Part shown: in pieces, positions 1-6,075 of the stretch | Layout of the letters: every line of letters starts with the position of its first letter | How positions within the stretch are numbered: the stretch's first letter is position 1 | DNA from: an uncultured Oscillospiraceae bacterium | GTDB lineage: Bacteria > Bacillota > Clostridia > UBA1381 | Direction: 5' to 3' | DNA: 12,516 bases | NCBI GenBank assembly: GCA_946531785.1 | Contig: CAMNAT010000026.1 | Location: 1-12,516, forward strand | Made by a program: the position numbers and the translations under genes | Notes under the pieces: generated by a model | The model's input: only the letters and a program-made list of their open reading frames with translations | Database searches by the model: none | Told to the model about the DNA's origin: nothing

Positions 1-1
1 A

Positions 2-337
2 TGTCATGCGGTGGAAAGTGCGCTTGACTTCACCGCCACCCACGGCGAATGCGTCGGACTCGGCATGGTGGCGGCATCTAAGATAGCCCTCGGGCGCGGG
101 CTGATAGAGCAGCGGGAGCTTGACGATATAATAGCCGTCCTAACGGAATACGGGTTCAGGACGCGCATGGCGCTGCCCGGGGCGGATGTGATATACAGAT
201 ATATGCAGCAGGATAAGAAGAAGGCGGACGGCAGACTGAAATTTGTGCTGCCGACGCGTATCGGTGCCGTCACGCAGGTGCGTGATGTGACGGACGCTGA
301 GATATATGACGCGATAGCGTTTGTTTCGGAGGAATAA
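2..337 (+). CDS. aroB: 3-dehydroquinate synthase, C-terminal part (5' truncated by window edge)
   Basis: This is the last 111 codons of a 3-dehydroquinate synthase, the second shikimate-pathway enzyme, which converts DAHP to 3-dehydroquinate with NAD and a divalent metal in the cytoplasm. The open frame runs in from the window edge (first full codon at 2), so the GTG at 11 is internal and not a start. Visible family signatures are C-H-A-V-E followed by T-H-G-E-C-V-G-L-G-M, which carry the two metal-ligand histidines, and D-K-K-K-A-D-G-R-L-K-F-V-L-P near the C-terminus, matching the conserved Asp-Lys-Lys and 'FVLP..IG' segment. The residue before the first His is Cys where many homologues have Gly. 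The stop is followed two bases later by the TTG start of the HAD gene, whose Shine-Dalgarno site lies inside this gene, so the two are co-transcribed. Only the C-terminal helical domain is seen; the NAD-binding domain is outside. Confidence 0.9.
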   Translation, partial: CHAVESALDFTATHGECVGLGMVAASKIALGRGLIEQRELDDIIAVLTEYGFRTRMALPGADVIYRYMQQDKKKADGRLKFVLPTRIGAVTQVRDVTDAEIYDAIAFVSEE

Positions 338-339
338 AA

Positions 340-1137
340 TTGGGGAAATTCACAGGTAAGCTTCTGGTCTCGGATATGGACGCGACGCTTCTCGATAGCC
401 GCGGCGAGATATCCGAAGCGAACCGGGAAGCGATAGAGTATTTCATATCCGAGGGCGGATACTTCACCGTAGCCTCGGGGCGCATGGTGCCGGCGGTGCG
501 GTCGTATCTTGACCGCATGACGATAAACGCGCCGGCTATCTTGCATAACGGCGCGAAGCTCTATGATTTCGCCGCGGAAAGGGCGGTGTATGAAAGGTTC
601 ATCGAGGAGCCGCGCAAGGCGGCGCTCCGCCGCGTGTATGACGAGCATCCCGAATTAGGGATCGAGGTCTACTGTGACGAGCTGGTCTATGTGTACCGGG
701 AGTGCTTTATGACCGCGCGGTTCAAGAGAAAGCCGTATAAGGTGATCTATGAGCTGCCCGATGAGATCTGGGAAAGGCCGTGGATAAAGGCGCTCATTGT
801 CGGAAAAAAGCGTGAGCTTAACAGGTTCGAGCCGGTCTACCGCAAGGAGTATGACAGCGGCTATAGTGTCCGCAGCGGCGACCATTTCCTTGACATCGTC
901 GCGACCGGCGCGTCAAAGGGCGAGGGGCTGAAGCGGCTCGCGGCTCTTTTGGGCATAAAGAGTGAGGACATATACGCGGTGGGCGATAACATGAACGATC
1001 TTGACATGCTCGGCGTTGCGGGACATTCCTACGCGGTGGCAAATGCTGAGGCGGAGGTAAAGGCGGCGGCAGGATACACCGCGCCGTCGTGCGACGATGA
1101 CGCGATAGCGTATATAGTAAACGAAGCCGGAAGGTAA
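340..1137 (+). CDS. Cof-type (IIB) HAD-superfamily phosphatase
   Basis: A 265-residue cytoplasmic phosphatase of the Cof/YwpJ-like HAD family, which dephosphorylates small sugar phosphates or cofactor phosphates; the substrate cannot be told from sequence. All four HAD motifs are present: D12-M-D14-A-T (nucleophile and acid/base), S46-G-R (motif II), K193 in A-S-K-G-E-G (motif III) and G215-D216-N-M-N-D220 (motif IV). The long region between about residues 80 and 185 is the IIB-type cap. Length is normal for the family. The start is TTG at 340, chosen because GGAGGA at 328-333 lies six bases upstream and the N-terminus then begins just before motif I. Motif I has Ala15 where Gly is usual (DxDGT), a mild variation. 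It ends in tandem stops (TAA TAG). It follows aroB with a two-base gap, so it shares that transcript; a link to aromatic biosynthesis is not implied. Confidence 0.9.
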   Translation: MGKFTGKLLVSDMDATLLDSRGEISEANREAIEYFISEGGYFTVASGRMVPAVRSYLDRMTINAPAILHNGAKLYDFAAERAVYERFIEEPRKAALRRVYDEHPELGIEVYCDELVYVYRECFMTARFKRKPYKVIYELPDEIWERPWIKALIVGKKRELNRFEPVYRKEYDSGYSVRSGDHFLDIVATGASKGEGLKRLAALLGIKSEDIYAVGDNMNDLDMLGVAGHSYAVANAEAEVKAAAGYTAPSCDDDAIAYIVNEAGR

Positions 1138-1147
1138 TAGGTTAAAT

Positions 1148-1552
1148 ATGGATATAATAAAATATTACGGCACGGATGCCGATAAGAAGGAATTCATAAA
1201 CCATGATGACGAGCCGCTCATGGCGGTCATCGCACATGACGGCACACATGCGGTCGTGTCGCTTTTAGATGAGGGCTTTGAGCATCATATCCTGCTGAAA
1301 AACGCGGCAGACCGCGAGGATATAGATAAATATTACAGGATAATCTTCGATAATGAGGAAGCGTCATGGACATTCGTGTGTCCGCCGGATTACAAGGGGA
1401 TCACGAACAAGGAAAAGCGCATAGTCACATTCTTTAACGACGGCGTGGATATGATAACGGAGTTTTTAAAGACCGTCGGCTACGATGTGCCCATAACGAT
1501 ACCCAAGCGCTACCGCCGGCATATGGATTATATAAATAATACGGAGTATTAA
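1148..1552 (+). CDS. Hypothetical 134-residue acidic protein
   Basis: I do not recognise this family. The product is a 134-residue soluble protein with no signal peptide or membrane segment, rich in Asp, Glu, Tyr and Ile. It opens with M-D-I-I-K-Y-Y-G and has a central segment Y-Y-R-I-I-F-D-N-E-E, a W-T-F-V-C-P-P stretch, then I-V-T-F-F-N-D-G-V-D-M-I-T-E-F-L, and a basic tail K-R-Y-R-R-H. The alternating hydrophobic pattern suggests a small alpha/beta fold. The ATG at 1148 lies 10 bases after the HAD stop; the upstream purine-rich sites are modest (GGAAGG 13 bases away, ATAGG six bases away), so translation may be partly coupled. Codon choice resembles the upstream genes, with ATA for Ile. 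Its place between aroB/HAD and lspA makes it part of the same operon. It is probably a real gene because the frame is long, has a start in context and fits tightly between neighbours. Confidence 0.72.
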   Translation: MDIIKYYGTDADKKEFINHDDEPLMAVIAHDGTHAVVSLLDEGFEHHILLKNAADREDIDKYYRIIFDNEEASWTFVCPPDYKGITNKEKRIVTFFNDGVDMITEFLKTVGYDVPITIPKRYRRHMDYINNTEY

Positions 1553-1573
1553 GTATGAAATGAGGTGGATGAT

Positions 1574-1915
1574 ATGTGTACAAAAAGTCAGCTTAATGAG
1601 GTGCTCAGAAGATTTCGCAAGGCAGCTGAGGATATATTCGGCGAAAAGCTCAAGGAAATGATATTGTACGGCTCTTATGCCAGAGGAACAAATAATGAGG
1701 AATCTGACATAGATGTTATGCTTATTGTTGATATCCCCATAGAGGAAGAGCTCAGAAGCGCGATGCTTTTAGCGGATGCGGTGGTCGATCTGAATCTTGA
1801 ATTCGATGTTGTCATATCACCGCTCGTTGAGTCCGGCGAAAAGTATGAAAAGTACAAGAATATAAACCCGTTATTCATCAATGTCGAAAGGGAAGGTGTA
1901 AGGATTGCAGCCTAA
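1574..1915 (+). CDS. MNT-type nucleotidyltransferase (Pol-beta superfamily), putative antitoxin of a HEPN/MNT pair
   Basis: A 113-residue minimal nucleotidyltransferase. Counted from the GTG at 1565, the signature G36-S37-Y-A-R-G followed by S47-D48-I-D50 and a third acidic residue in E-F-D81-V-V gives the three-carboxylate, two-metal active site of the NTP_transf_2/MNT family. I place the start at ATG 1574 (fourth codon of that frame) because GAGGTGG at 1562-1568 is five bases upstream, while the GTG at 1565 has no Shine-Dalgarno. The gene overlaps the HEPN gene by 11 bases, the classic arrangement of HEPN/MNT (HepT/MntA-like, type VII) toxin-antitoxin modules, in which the MNT protein can AMPylate the HEPN partner. 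All catalytic acids are retained, so it should be active. The region is AT-richer than its neighbours, consistent with later acquisition. The antitoxin role is inferred from family and pairing. Confidence 0.87.
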   Translation: MCTKSQLNEVLRRFRKAAEDIFGEKLKEMILYGSYARGTNNEESDIDVMLIVDIPIEEELRSAMLLADAVVDLNLEFDVVISPLVESGEKYEKYKNINPLFINVEREGVRIAA

Positions 1916-2318
1916 TACTGAAATGATACCATATGTGCTGTCACAGCTTGAAATAGCCCATGACGATCTTGAAGGCGCAAAATATCTGATAGACGGAAGC
2001 AAATACAGGATATCATTAAACAGAGCATATTACTGTGTTTTTCGCTGCCTTAAAGCCTTGTCGGTGCTGCATGGTCATAACTTTTCAAAGCACTCCGGTT
2101 ATATATCATACTTCCAGCGAGAGTATATAAAAACAGGGATATTTGACAAGGAATTGAGCAAGATCGTTACTAAGACCAAAACATTGAGAGAAAGCGGCGA
2201 TTATGGCGATATGGCTATAGTAACAGAGGAAACGGCACTAAACGCCTATAAGGATGCCGAAAAGCTTTATATTACGCTTAATGAATATATACAAGCTGAA
2301 ACAGAACGGGGTAAATAA
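1905..2318 (+). CDS. HEPN-domain protein (UPF0332-like), putative toxin partner of the MNT gene
   Basis: A 137-residue all-helical protein of the HEPN superfamily, closest in appearance to the UPF0332 group: N39-R-A-Y-Y-C-V-F-R-C-L-K-A-L in helix 2, K62-H63-S-G-Y-I-S-Y-F, then a central T-L-R95-E-S-G-D99-Y100-G-D and a C-terminal helix rich in Ala and Glu. HEPN proteins paired with MNT enzymes are often RNases, or regulatory partners of the transferase. The canonical R-x4-6-H catalytic motif cannot be found anywhere in the sequence, so RNase activity is uncertain. The start is TTG at 1905, inside the end of the MNT gene; GGAAGG at 1891-1896 is eight bases upstream. The in-frame ATG at 1923 has no ribosome-binding site and is less likely. 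The last codons also carry the ribosome-binding site for lspA. Base composition is AT-rich, matching the MNT gene and unlike lspA. Confidence 0.85.
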   Translation: MQPNTEMIPYVLSQLEIAHDDLEGAKYLIDGSKYRISLNRAYYCVFRCLKALSVLHGHNFSKHSGYISYFQREYIKTGIFDKELSKIVTKTKTLRESGDYGDMAIVTEETALNAYKDAEKLYITLNEYIQAETERGK

Positions 2319-2320
2319 GC

Positions 2321-2794
2321 ATGAAAAAAAATAACGATCTGCTGTGGTATATTCTCGCGGCGGTGATAATAATAGCTGATTTTGTCGTGAAGCGGCATAT
2401 ACTCGCGTCATACAGAGTCGGCGAGGTGTTCGGGGGCATCCCCGGCATCTGCGACTTTATATATGTGCAGAACACCGGCGCGGCGTTCTCGATGCTCTCA
2501 AACGGAACGGTGATACTAAGCATAATCTCCATCGCGTTCTGCATCGGCGCGGGCGTGTACTGGGTGATGAAAAAGGATAAGCCGCCGATCTTGAAGCTCG
2601 TGCTCGTCCTGCTCTTTGCCGGAGCCTTCGGCAACGCGATAGACAGGATATTCTACGGCTTTGTCGTGGACTTTATCTCGATCAAGTGGTTCGAGTTCCC
2701 GACCTTCAATATCGCTGATATGGCGATAGTTGCAGGCGCGGTGCTGGCGGTGGTTTATGTGATCTTTTTTGATAAGGAAAATAAAAATGGATGA
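2321..2794 (+). CDS. lspA: Lipoprotein signal peptidase (signal peptidase II)
   Basis: A 157-residue integral membrane aspartyl protease that cleaves prolipoprotein signal peptides just before the lipidated cysteine. Four hydrophobic segments are visible (about residues 7-28, 62-82, 90-107 and 128-150). Conserved motifs: I-A-D20-F-V-V-K in the first segment, N51-T-G-A-A-F-S, G104-N-A-I-D108-R, V-V-D117-F-I and F-N130-I-A-D133. The aspartates at 108, 117 and 133 cover the family's catalytic and essential positions. The ATG at 2321 follows the HEPN stop by two bases and has CGGGG at 2307-2311 as its ribosome-binding site. It overlaps the downstream pseudouridine synthase gene by eight bases, the same lspA-rluD-like pairing known in Bacillus (lspA-ylyB). 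A substrate is encoded in this window: the lipoprotein at 11792. Length is typical. Confidence 0.96.
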   Translation: MKKNNDLLWYILAAVIIIADFVVKRHILASYRVGEVFGGIPGICDFIYVQNTGAAFSMLSNGTVILSIISIAFCIGAGVYWVMKKDKPPILKLVLVLLFAGAFGNAIDRIFYGFVVDFISIKWFEFPTFNIADMAIVAGAVLAVVYVIFFDKENKNG

Positions 2795-3695
2795 TCTGAT
2801 ACTTACCGCGGGCGAGGGCGGCGCGCGGCTCGATAAATACATAGCCGATAACAGCGAGATCTCGCGCAGCTACGCGGCGCGGCTCGCCGGGGACGGCATG
2901 GTCACCGTAAACGGCAAAGCGGCGGATAAAAAGACAAGGCTTACCGCGGGCGATATCGTGAGGATCAGCGTGCCGGAGCCGGAGACATTGGCGGCGGAGC
3001 CGGAGGATATACCGCTCGATATCGTGTATGAGGACGAGAGCGTGATAGTCGTGAACAAGCCGCAGGGGATGGTGGTGCATCCCGCGCCGGGCAGCGCATC
3101 CGGCACGCTTGTAAACGGACTGCTTTTCCATTGCACGCTCAGCAGCATAAACGGTGTTATACGCCCCGGCATCGTGCATAGGATAGATAAGGACACCTCG
3201 GGGCTTCTGGTCGTGGCAAAGACCAACGCCGCGCATGAAGCACTGGCGGCGCAGCTCAAGGAGCATAAGGCGCTCAGGAAATATTTCGCCATCGTCCACG
3301 GCAACATAAAGGAGGACGAGGGCACCGTCGATAAGCCGATAGGCAGGCATCCCGTAGACCGCAAAAAAATGGCGATCATCGAGGGCGGGCGCGAGGCGGT
3401 CACGCATTACCGCGTCATTGAACGGCTCGGGCAGTACACGCTCGTTGAGTGTATCTTAGAGACCGGGCGCACGCATCAGATAAGGGTGCATATGGCATCT
3501 ATAGCCCATCCCGTTCTCGGCGATCCTGTGTACGGGATAAAGAAGGAGAAGTATAAGACGAACGGGCAGCTTCTGCATGCCGCGACACTGGGCTTTACGC
3601 ATCCGGTGACGGGTGAGCTGATGGAGTTCCACGCGGAGCTTCCGGACTACTTCACAGCGGTGCTGGAAAAGCTGAGAAAACCGGGCAGTTTATAA
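2787..3695 (+). CDS. RluA-family (RluD-like) 23S rRNA pseudouridine synthase
   Basis: A 302-residue enzyme that isomerises uridine to pseudouridine in RNA, most likely large-subunit rRNA by similarity to RluD and Bacillus YlyB; the exact target bases cannot be read from sequence. An N-terminal S4 RNA-binding domain spans roughly residues 13-61 (A-R-L-D-K-Y-I-A ... V-T-V-N-G-K). The catalytic domain carries G128-I-V-H-R-I-D134-K-D-T-S-G-L-L-V-V-A-K, with D134 the nucleophile, and G227-R-T-H-Q-I-R-V-H, both diagnostic of the RluA family. The start is ATG at 2787, overlapping lspA by eight bases, with AAGGA at 2774-2778 eight bases upstream; the longer frame from TTG 2769 lacks such a site. The C-terminus is complete. 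It is the last gene of the upstream operon, since a promoter follows within 30 bases of its stop. Confidence 0.95.
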   Translation: MDDLILTAGEGGARLDKYIADNSEISRSYAARLAGDGMVTVNGKAADKKTRLTAGDIVRISVPEPETLAAEPEDIPLDIVYEDESVIVVNKPQGMVVHPAPGSASGTLVNGLLFHCTLSSINGVIRPGIVHRIDKDTSGLLVVAKTNAAHEALAAQLKEHKALRKYFAIVHGNIKEDEGTVDKPIGRHPVDRKKMAIIEGGREAVTHYRVIERLGQYTLVECILETGRTHQIRVHMASIAHPVLGDPVYGIKKEKYKTNGQLLHAATLGFTHPVTGELMEFHAELPDYFTAVLEKLRKPGSL

Positions 3696-3722
3696 AATTT
3701 TTATGAACCTTTGCTTTTGGGG

Positions 3723-3751
3723 TTGAAATTCAGCGAAAAAAGGAGTATGAT
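3723..3751 (+). promoter_or_regulatory. Sigma-A type promoter for ddl-murI-DUF1934-ctpA
   Basis: TTGAAA at 3723-3728 and TATGAT at 3746-3751 are separated by exactly 17 bases, each box one mismatch from consensus. Transcription would start near 3758, giving a leader of about 50 bases before the GTG of ddl. It sits in the only gap of note (111 bases) between rluD-like and ddl. No experimental evidence is available. Confidence 0.75.
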
Positions 3752-3784
3752 ATAGGAAGTGCCGATTAAACAGCGCTTCCTATA
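3751..3784. promoter_or_regulatory. 12-bp inverted repeat overlapping the -10 box and start site: candidate operator
   Basis: TATAGGAAGTGC at 3751-3762 and GCGCTTCCTATA at 3773-3784 pair over 12 positions with one G-T pair, around a 10-base spacer. The left arm begins at the last base of the -10 hexamer and covers the predicted start site, so as DNA it is well placed for a dimeric repressor. As RNA only about the inner six to eight base pairs would be transcribed, and no T-run follows, which argues against a terminator. No known operator consensus comes to mind. Confidence 0.5.
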
Positions 3785-3806
3785 ATCAGGTGGAGGGTAT
3801 AAAAGA

Positions 3807-4868
3807 GTGAAAAAGGACATTTGCGTGATCTTCGGCGGCGAGTCGCCGGAGCATGATATATCACAGATCTCGGTGACATCTGTGCTCAACAATCTGGATC
3901 AGAGAAAATATAACATACATACTGTAGGCATAACCCGCGACGGAAGATGGTTCCTGTACACCGGCGACTGGCCCAAGATAACCAGCGGCGAGTGGGAAAA
4001 CGATACGGAGCATCTCGTCAAGGCGTTCGTAGCGCCGGATGTGTCCTATCATGGGCTTATAATCGCGGGCGACCGCAGGGAGAAGCAGCATATAGATGTA
4101 TTCTTCCCGGTGCTGCACGGCGAGTACGGCGAGGACGGCACGATACAGGGACTGTTCGAGCTGGCGCATGTGCCGTATGTCGGCATGGGCGTGCTCTCGT
4201 CCGCATGCGGGATGGATAAGACATTTACAAAGGTGATATTAAACGCGGCGGGCATACCGCAGGCTGCATGGGTGGCCGTGTTAAAGGGTGACGACTACGA
4301 AAAGCGCGCCGATGAGATAGAGGCGAAGCTAGGCTATCCGTGCTTTGTAAAGCCGGCAAGGCTCGGCTCGTCGGTCGGCATCGGCAAGGCGCATAACAGA
4401 GAAGAGCTTATAGAGGCGCTTAATAACGCCGAGAAGTACGACAGGCGCATCCTCGTCGAGGAATTCATCGACGGGCATGAGGTGGAGTGCGCGGTACTGG
4501 GCAACGCCGGAGATGTAAAGGCGGCGACAGTCGGCGAGATCAAGCCGACGGTTGAGTACTATGACTTTGACGCGAAGTATAACGACGCGTCAACGGTGCT
4601 GGTGATACCTGCCGAGCTGCCGGAGGAGACTATTGAGAAGATACGGGAGTATTCAATAAAGGCGTTCGAGGCGCTCGACGGTCAGGGGCTCTCGCGCGTG
4701 GACTTCTTCGTAAAGCACAGCGACGGCTCGATAATACTGAACGAGCTGAACACCCTGCCGGGCTTCACGCACATAAGCATGTACCCGAAGCTCTGGAACG
4801 CGGTGGGACTTGGCTATTCACAGCTTCTGGATAAGCTCATAGAGCTTGCTGAGAAAAGGGTAAAATAA
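3807..4868 (+). CDS. ddl: D-alanine--D-alanine ligase
   Basis: A 353-residue ATP-grasp ligase that joins two D-alanines for peptidoglycan precursor synthesis in the cytoplasm. Visible motifs: F9-G-G-E-S-P-E16-H-D-I-S (Ala-binding N-terminus), F99-F-P-V-L-H-G-E-Y-G-E-D-G, K182-P-A-R-L-G-S-S-V-G-I in the ATP site, and R297-V-D-F-F followed by N312-E-L-N-T-L-P-G-F-T for metal and phosphate binding. The omega loop reads D-F-D-A-K257-Y258; the Lys-Tyr pair is the D-Ala-specific form rather than the Phe or His variants of D-lactate ligases, so vancomycin-type resistance is not indicated. The start is GTG at 3807 with GGAGGG at 3792-3797 nine bases upstream. It is the first gene after the promoter at 3723 and abuts murI with no gap, making a D-amino-acid unit of the cell-wall pathway. 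Confidence 0.96.
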   Translation: MKKDICVIFGGESPEHDISQISVTSVLNNLDQRKYNIHTVGITRDGRWFLYTGDWPKITSGEWENDTEHLVKAFVAPDVSYHGLIIAGDRREKQHIDVFFPVLHGEYGEDGTIQGLFELAHVPYVGMGVLSSACGMDKTFTKVILNAAGIPQAAWVAVLKGDDYEKRADEIEAKLGYPCFVKPARLGSSVGIGKAHNREELIEALNNAEKYDRRILVEEFIDGHEVECAVLGNAGDVKAATVGEIKPTVEYYDFDAKYNDASTVLVIPAELPEETIEKIREYSIKAFEALDGQGLSRVDFFVKHSDGSIILNELNTLPGFTHISMYPKLWNAVGLGYSQLLDKLIELAEKRVK

Positions 4869-5678
4869 ATGGATAACAGGAGCATTGGCGTTTTTGATTC
4901 GGGGCTTGGCGGGCTTACCGCCGTCAAGGAGATAATGAAGCTCTTCCCCGACGAGAGCATAGTATATTTCGGCGACACGAGCCGCGTTCCCTACGGTACG
5001 CGGTCAAAGGAAATGATACTGAAATATACGCACAGCGACATAAACTTTCTTTTAAGCCGCGGCGTGAAGATGATCGTCATAGCGTGCGGAACGGCATCAA
5101 GTGCGGCGCTGCCGGAGATAAAGCAGGAGTTTTCGGTGCCGATCTACGGCGTTGTGGACGCGGCGGTATATTCTGCGGTACGCGCGACGAGGAACAAGAA
5201 AATAGGCATAATCGGCACGACCGCGACCATCAGGAGCGGCGCTTATACCGCGTACATAAAGGAATATGACGAAAGTATAGAGACCTTTGAGAGGGCGTGT
5301 CCTCTCTTTGTGCCGCTCGTTGAGAACGGGCATTTCGACACTAAGGTAACGGAGCTTGTCATTGACGAGTATCTGAGTGAGATCCGCGCCGCGGGCGTGG
5401 ATACGCTGATCCTCGGCTGCACGCACTATCCGCTGTTAAGGAACGCGATAGCGCGGTATATGGGCGATGAGGTGCGCCTCATAAGCCCGGGCGAGGAGGT
5501 CGCGGACTTCCTGAAGAAGAAGATAAATGAGGAGAACCGGCACAGCCACGAGCGTGATGAGAGGCAGTACAGCTATTTCGTAAGCGACAGCGTGGAAAGC
5601 TTCACCGAGCTTGGCGGCGTGTTTCTGGAAAAAGAGATAGACGGACAGGTGAGCCGGATTGACATTGAAAAATACTGA
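4869..5678 (+). CDS. murI: Glutamate racemase
   Basis: A 269-residue cofactor-independent racemase that makes D-glutamate for the peptidoglycan stem peptide. The family signature I-G-V-F-D10-S11-G-L-G-G-L-T is at the N-terminus, the first catalytic cysteine is C73 in I-A-C-G-T-A-S-S, and the second is C184 in G-C184-T-H186-Y-P. Length is normal. Residue 74 is Gly where the commonest form of this motif has Asn (A-C-N-T-A); both catalytic cysteines and the Thr are kept, so activity is expected. The ATG at 4869 immediately follows the ddl stop, with AAAGGG at about 4855-4860 serving as ribosome-binding site inside ddl, so the two are translationally close and co-regulated. The 3' end overlaps the DUF1934 gene by 20 bases. 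Two adjacent genes supplying D-Ala-D-Ala and D-Glu fit a wall-synthesis operon. Confidence 0.95.
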   Translation: MDNRSIGVFDSGLGGLTAVKEIMKLFPDESIVYFGDTSRVPYGTRSKEMILKYTHSDINFLLSRGVKMIVIACGTASSAALPEIKQEFSVPIYGVVDAAVYSAVRATRNKKIGIIGTTATIRSGAYTAYIKEYDESIETFERACPLFVPLVENGHFDTKVTELVIDEYLSEIRAAGVDTLILGCTHYPLLRNAIARYMGDEVRLISPGEEVADFLKKKINEENRHSHERDERQYSYFVSDSVESFTELGGVFLEKEIDGQVSRIDIEKY

Positions 5679-6075
5679 TAAATACCGCGTGACGGTCGAA
5701 AACCGCCAGACTGCGGATAATATGACCGATACCGTAACGGAATCGGGGATCGGCAGCTACCGCAAAAGCAGCGATACCTGCTATATAACCTATGATACCG
5801 GCGCGGCGAAGGTGTTTATAAAGGCATCGCCGGAGTCGGTAAGGATAACGCGCAAGGGCGACTCGTCGGCGGAGACGCTCTACCGTCCGGGAAAGCGCGC
5901 GTATTTTGAGTACAAGACCGCCTACGGCAGCATCGCCATGAGCGTGTTTACAAAGGCGATAGAGATAGACGCCGCAGAGGACGGCGGCAGCATAAGGCTC
6001 ATATACAGCCTGAATGCGGGTGATGAAGATATGCAAAACGATGTTAAGATAAATTGGGGGGTAAAATTACTATGA
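5659..6075 (+). CDS. DUF1934 (YwiB-like) family protein
   Basis: A 138-residue cytoplasmic protein resembling DUF1934/YwiB, a small calycin-like beta-barrel family of unknown function common in Firmicutes. Evidence is the overall beta pattern and the order of motifs: Y-R-V-T-V-E at the N-terminus, T-V-T-E-S-G-I-G-S-Y, C-Y-I-T-Y-D-T-G-A-A-K-V-F-I-K, a Y-R-P-G-K-R-A-Y-F-E-Y-K-T-A-Y-G-S-I-A-M segment matching the family's 'TxYGxhxh' core, and a final I-R-L-I-Y-S-L-N-A-G. No signal peptide or catalytic motif is seen. The start is uncertain: TTG at 5659 has AGGTGAG six bases upstream and is preferred; TTG at 5665 is the alternative. It overlaps murI by 20 bases and its stop overlaps the ctpA start in an ATGA junction, so it is translated in concert with both. 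Its role in the wall operon is unknown. Confidence 0.83.
   Translation: MTLKNTDKYRVTVENRQTADNMTDTVTESGIGSYRKSSDTCYITYDTGAAKVFIKASPESVRITRKGDSSAETLYRPGKRAYFEYKTAYGSIAMSVFTKAIEIDAAEDGGSIRLIYSLNAGDEDMQNDVKINWGVKLL

Noticed and set aside
11..337. GTG at 11 as the start of a short protein
   Set aside because: The frame is open to the window edge and the residues before it (C-H-A) belong to the dehydroquinate synthase metal-binding motif.
1565..1573. GTG at 1565 as the MNT start
   Set aside because: No Shine-Dalgarno precedes it; GAGGTGG at 1562-1568 overlaps it and serves the ATG at 1574.
3688..3708. AU-rich palindrome across the rluD-like stop as a terminator
   Set aside because: The stem is nearly all A-U with almost no loop, and no clean T-run follows; too weak to call.
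3807..4868. D-Ala-D-Lac ligase (vancomycin resistance type)
   Set aside because: The omega loop has the K257-Y258 pair of D-Ala-D-Ala ligases and there are no vanH- or vanX-like neighbours.
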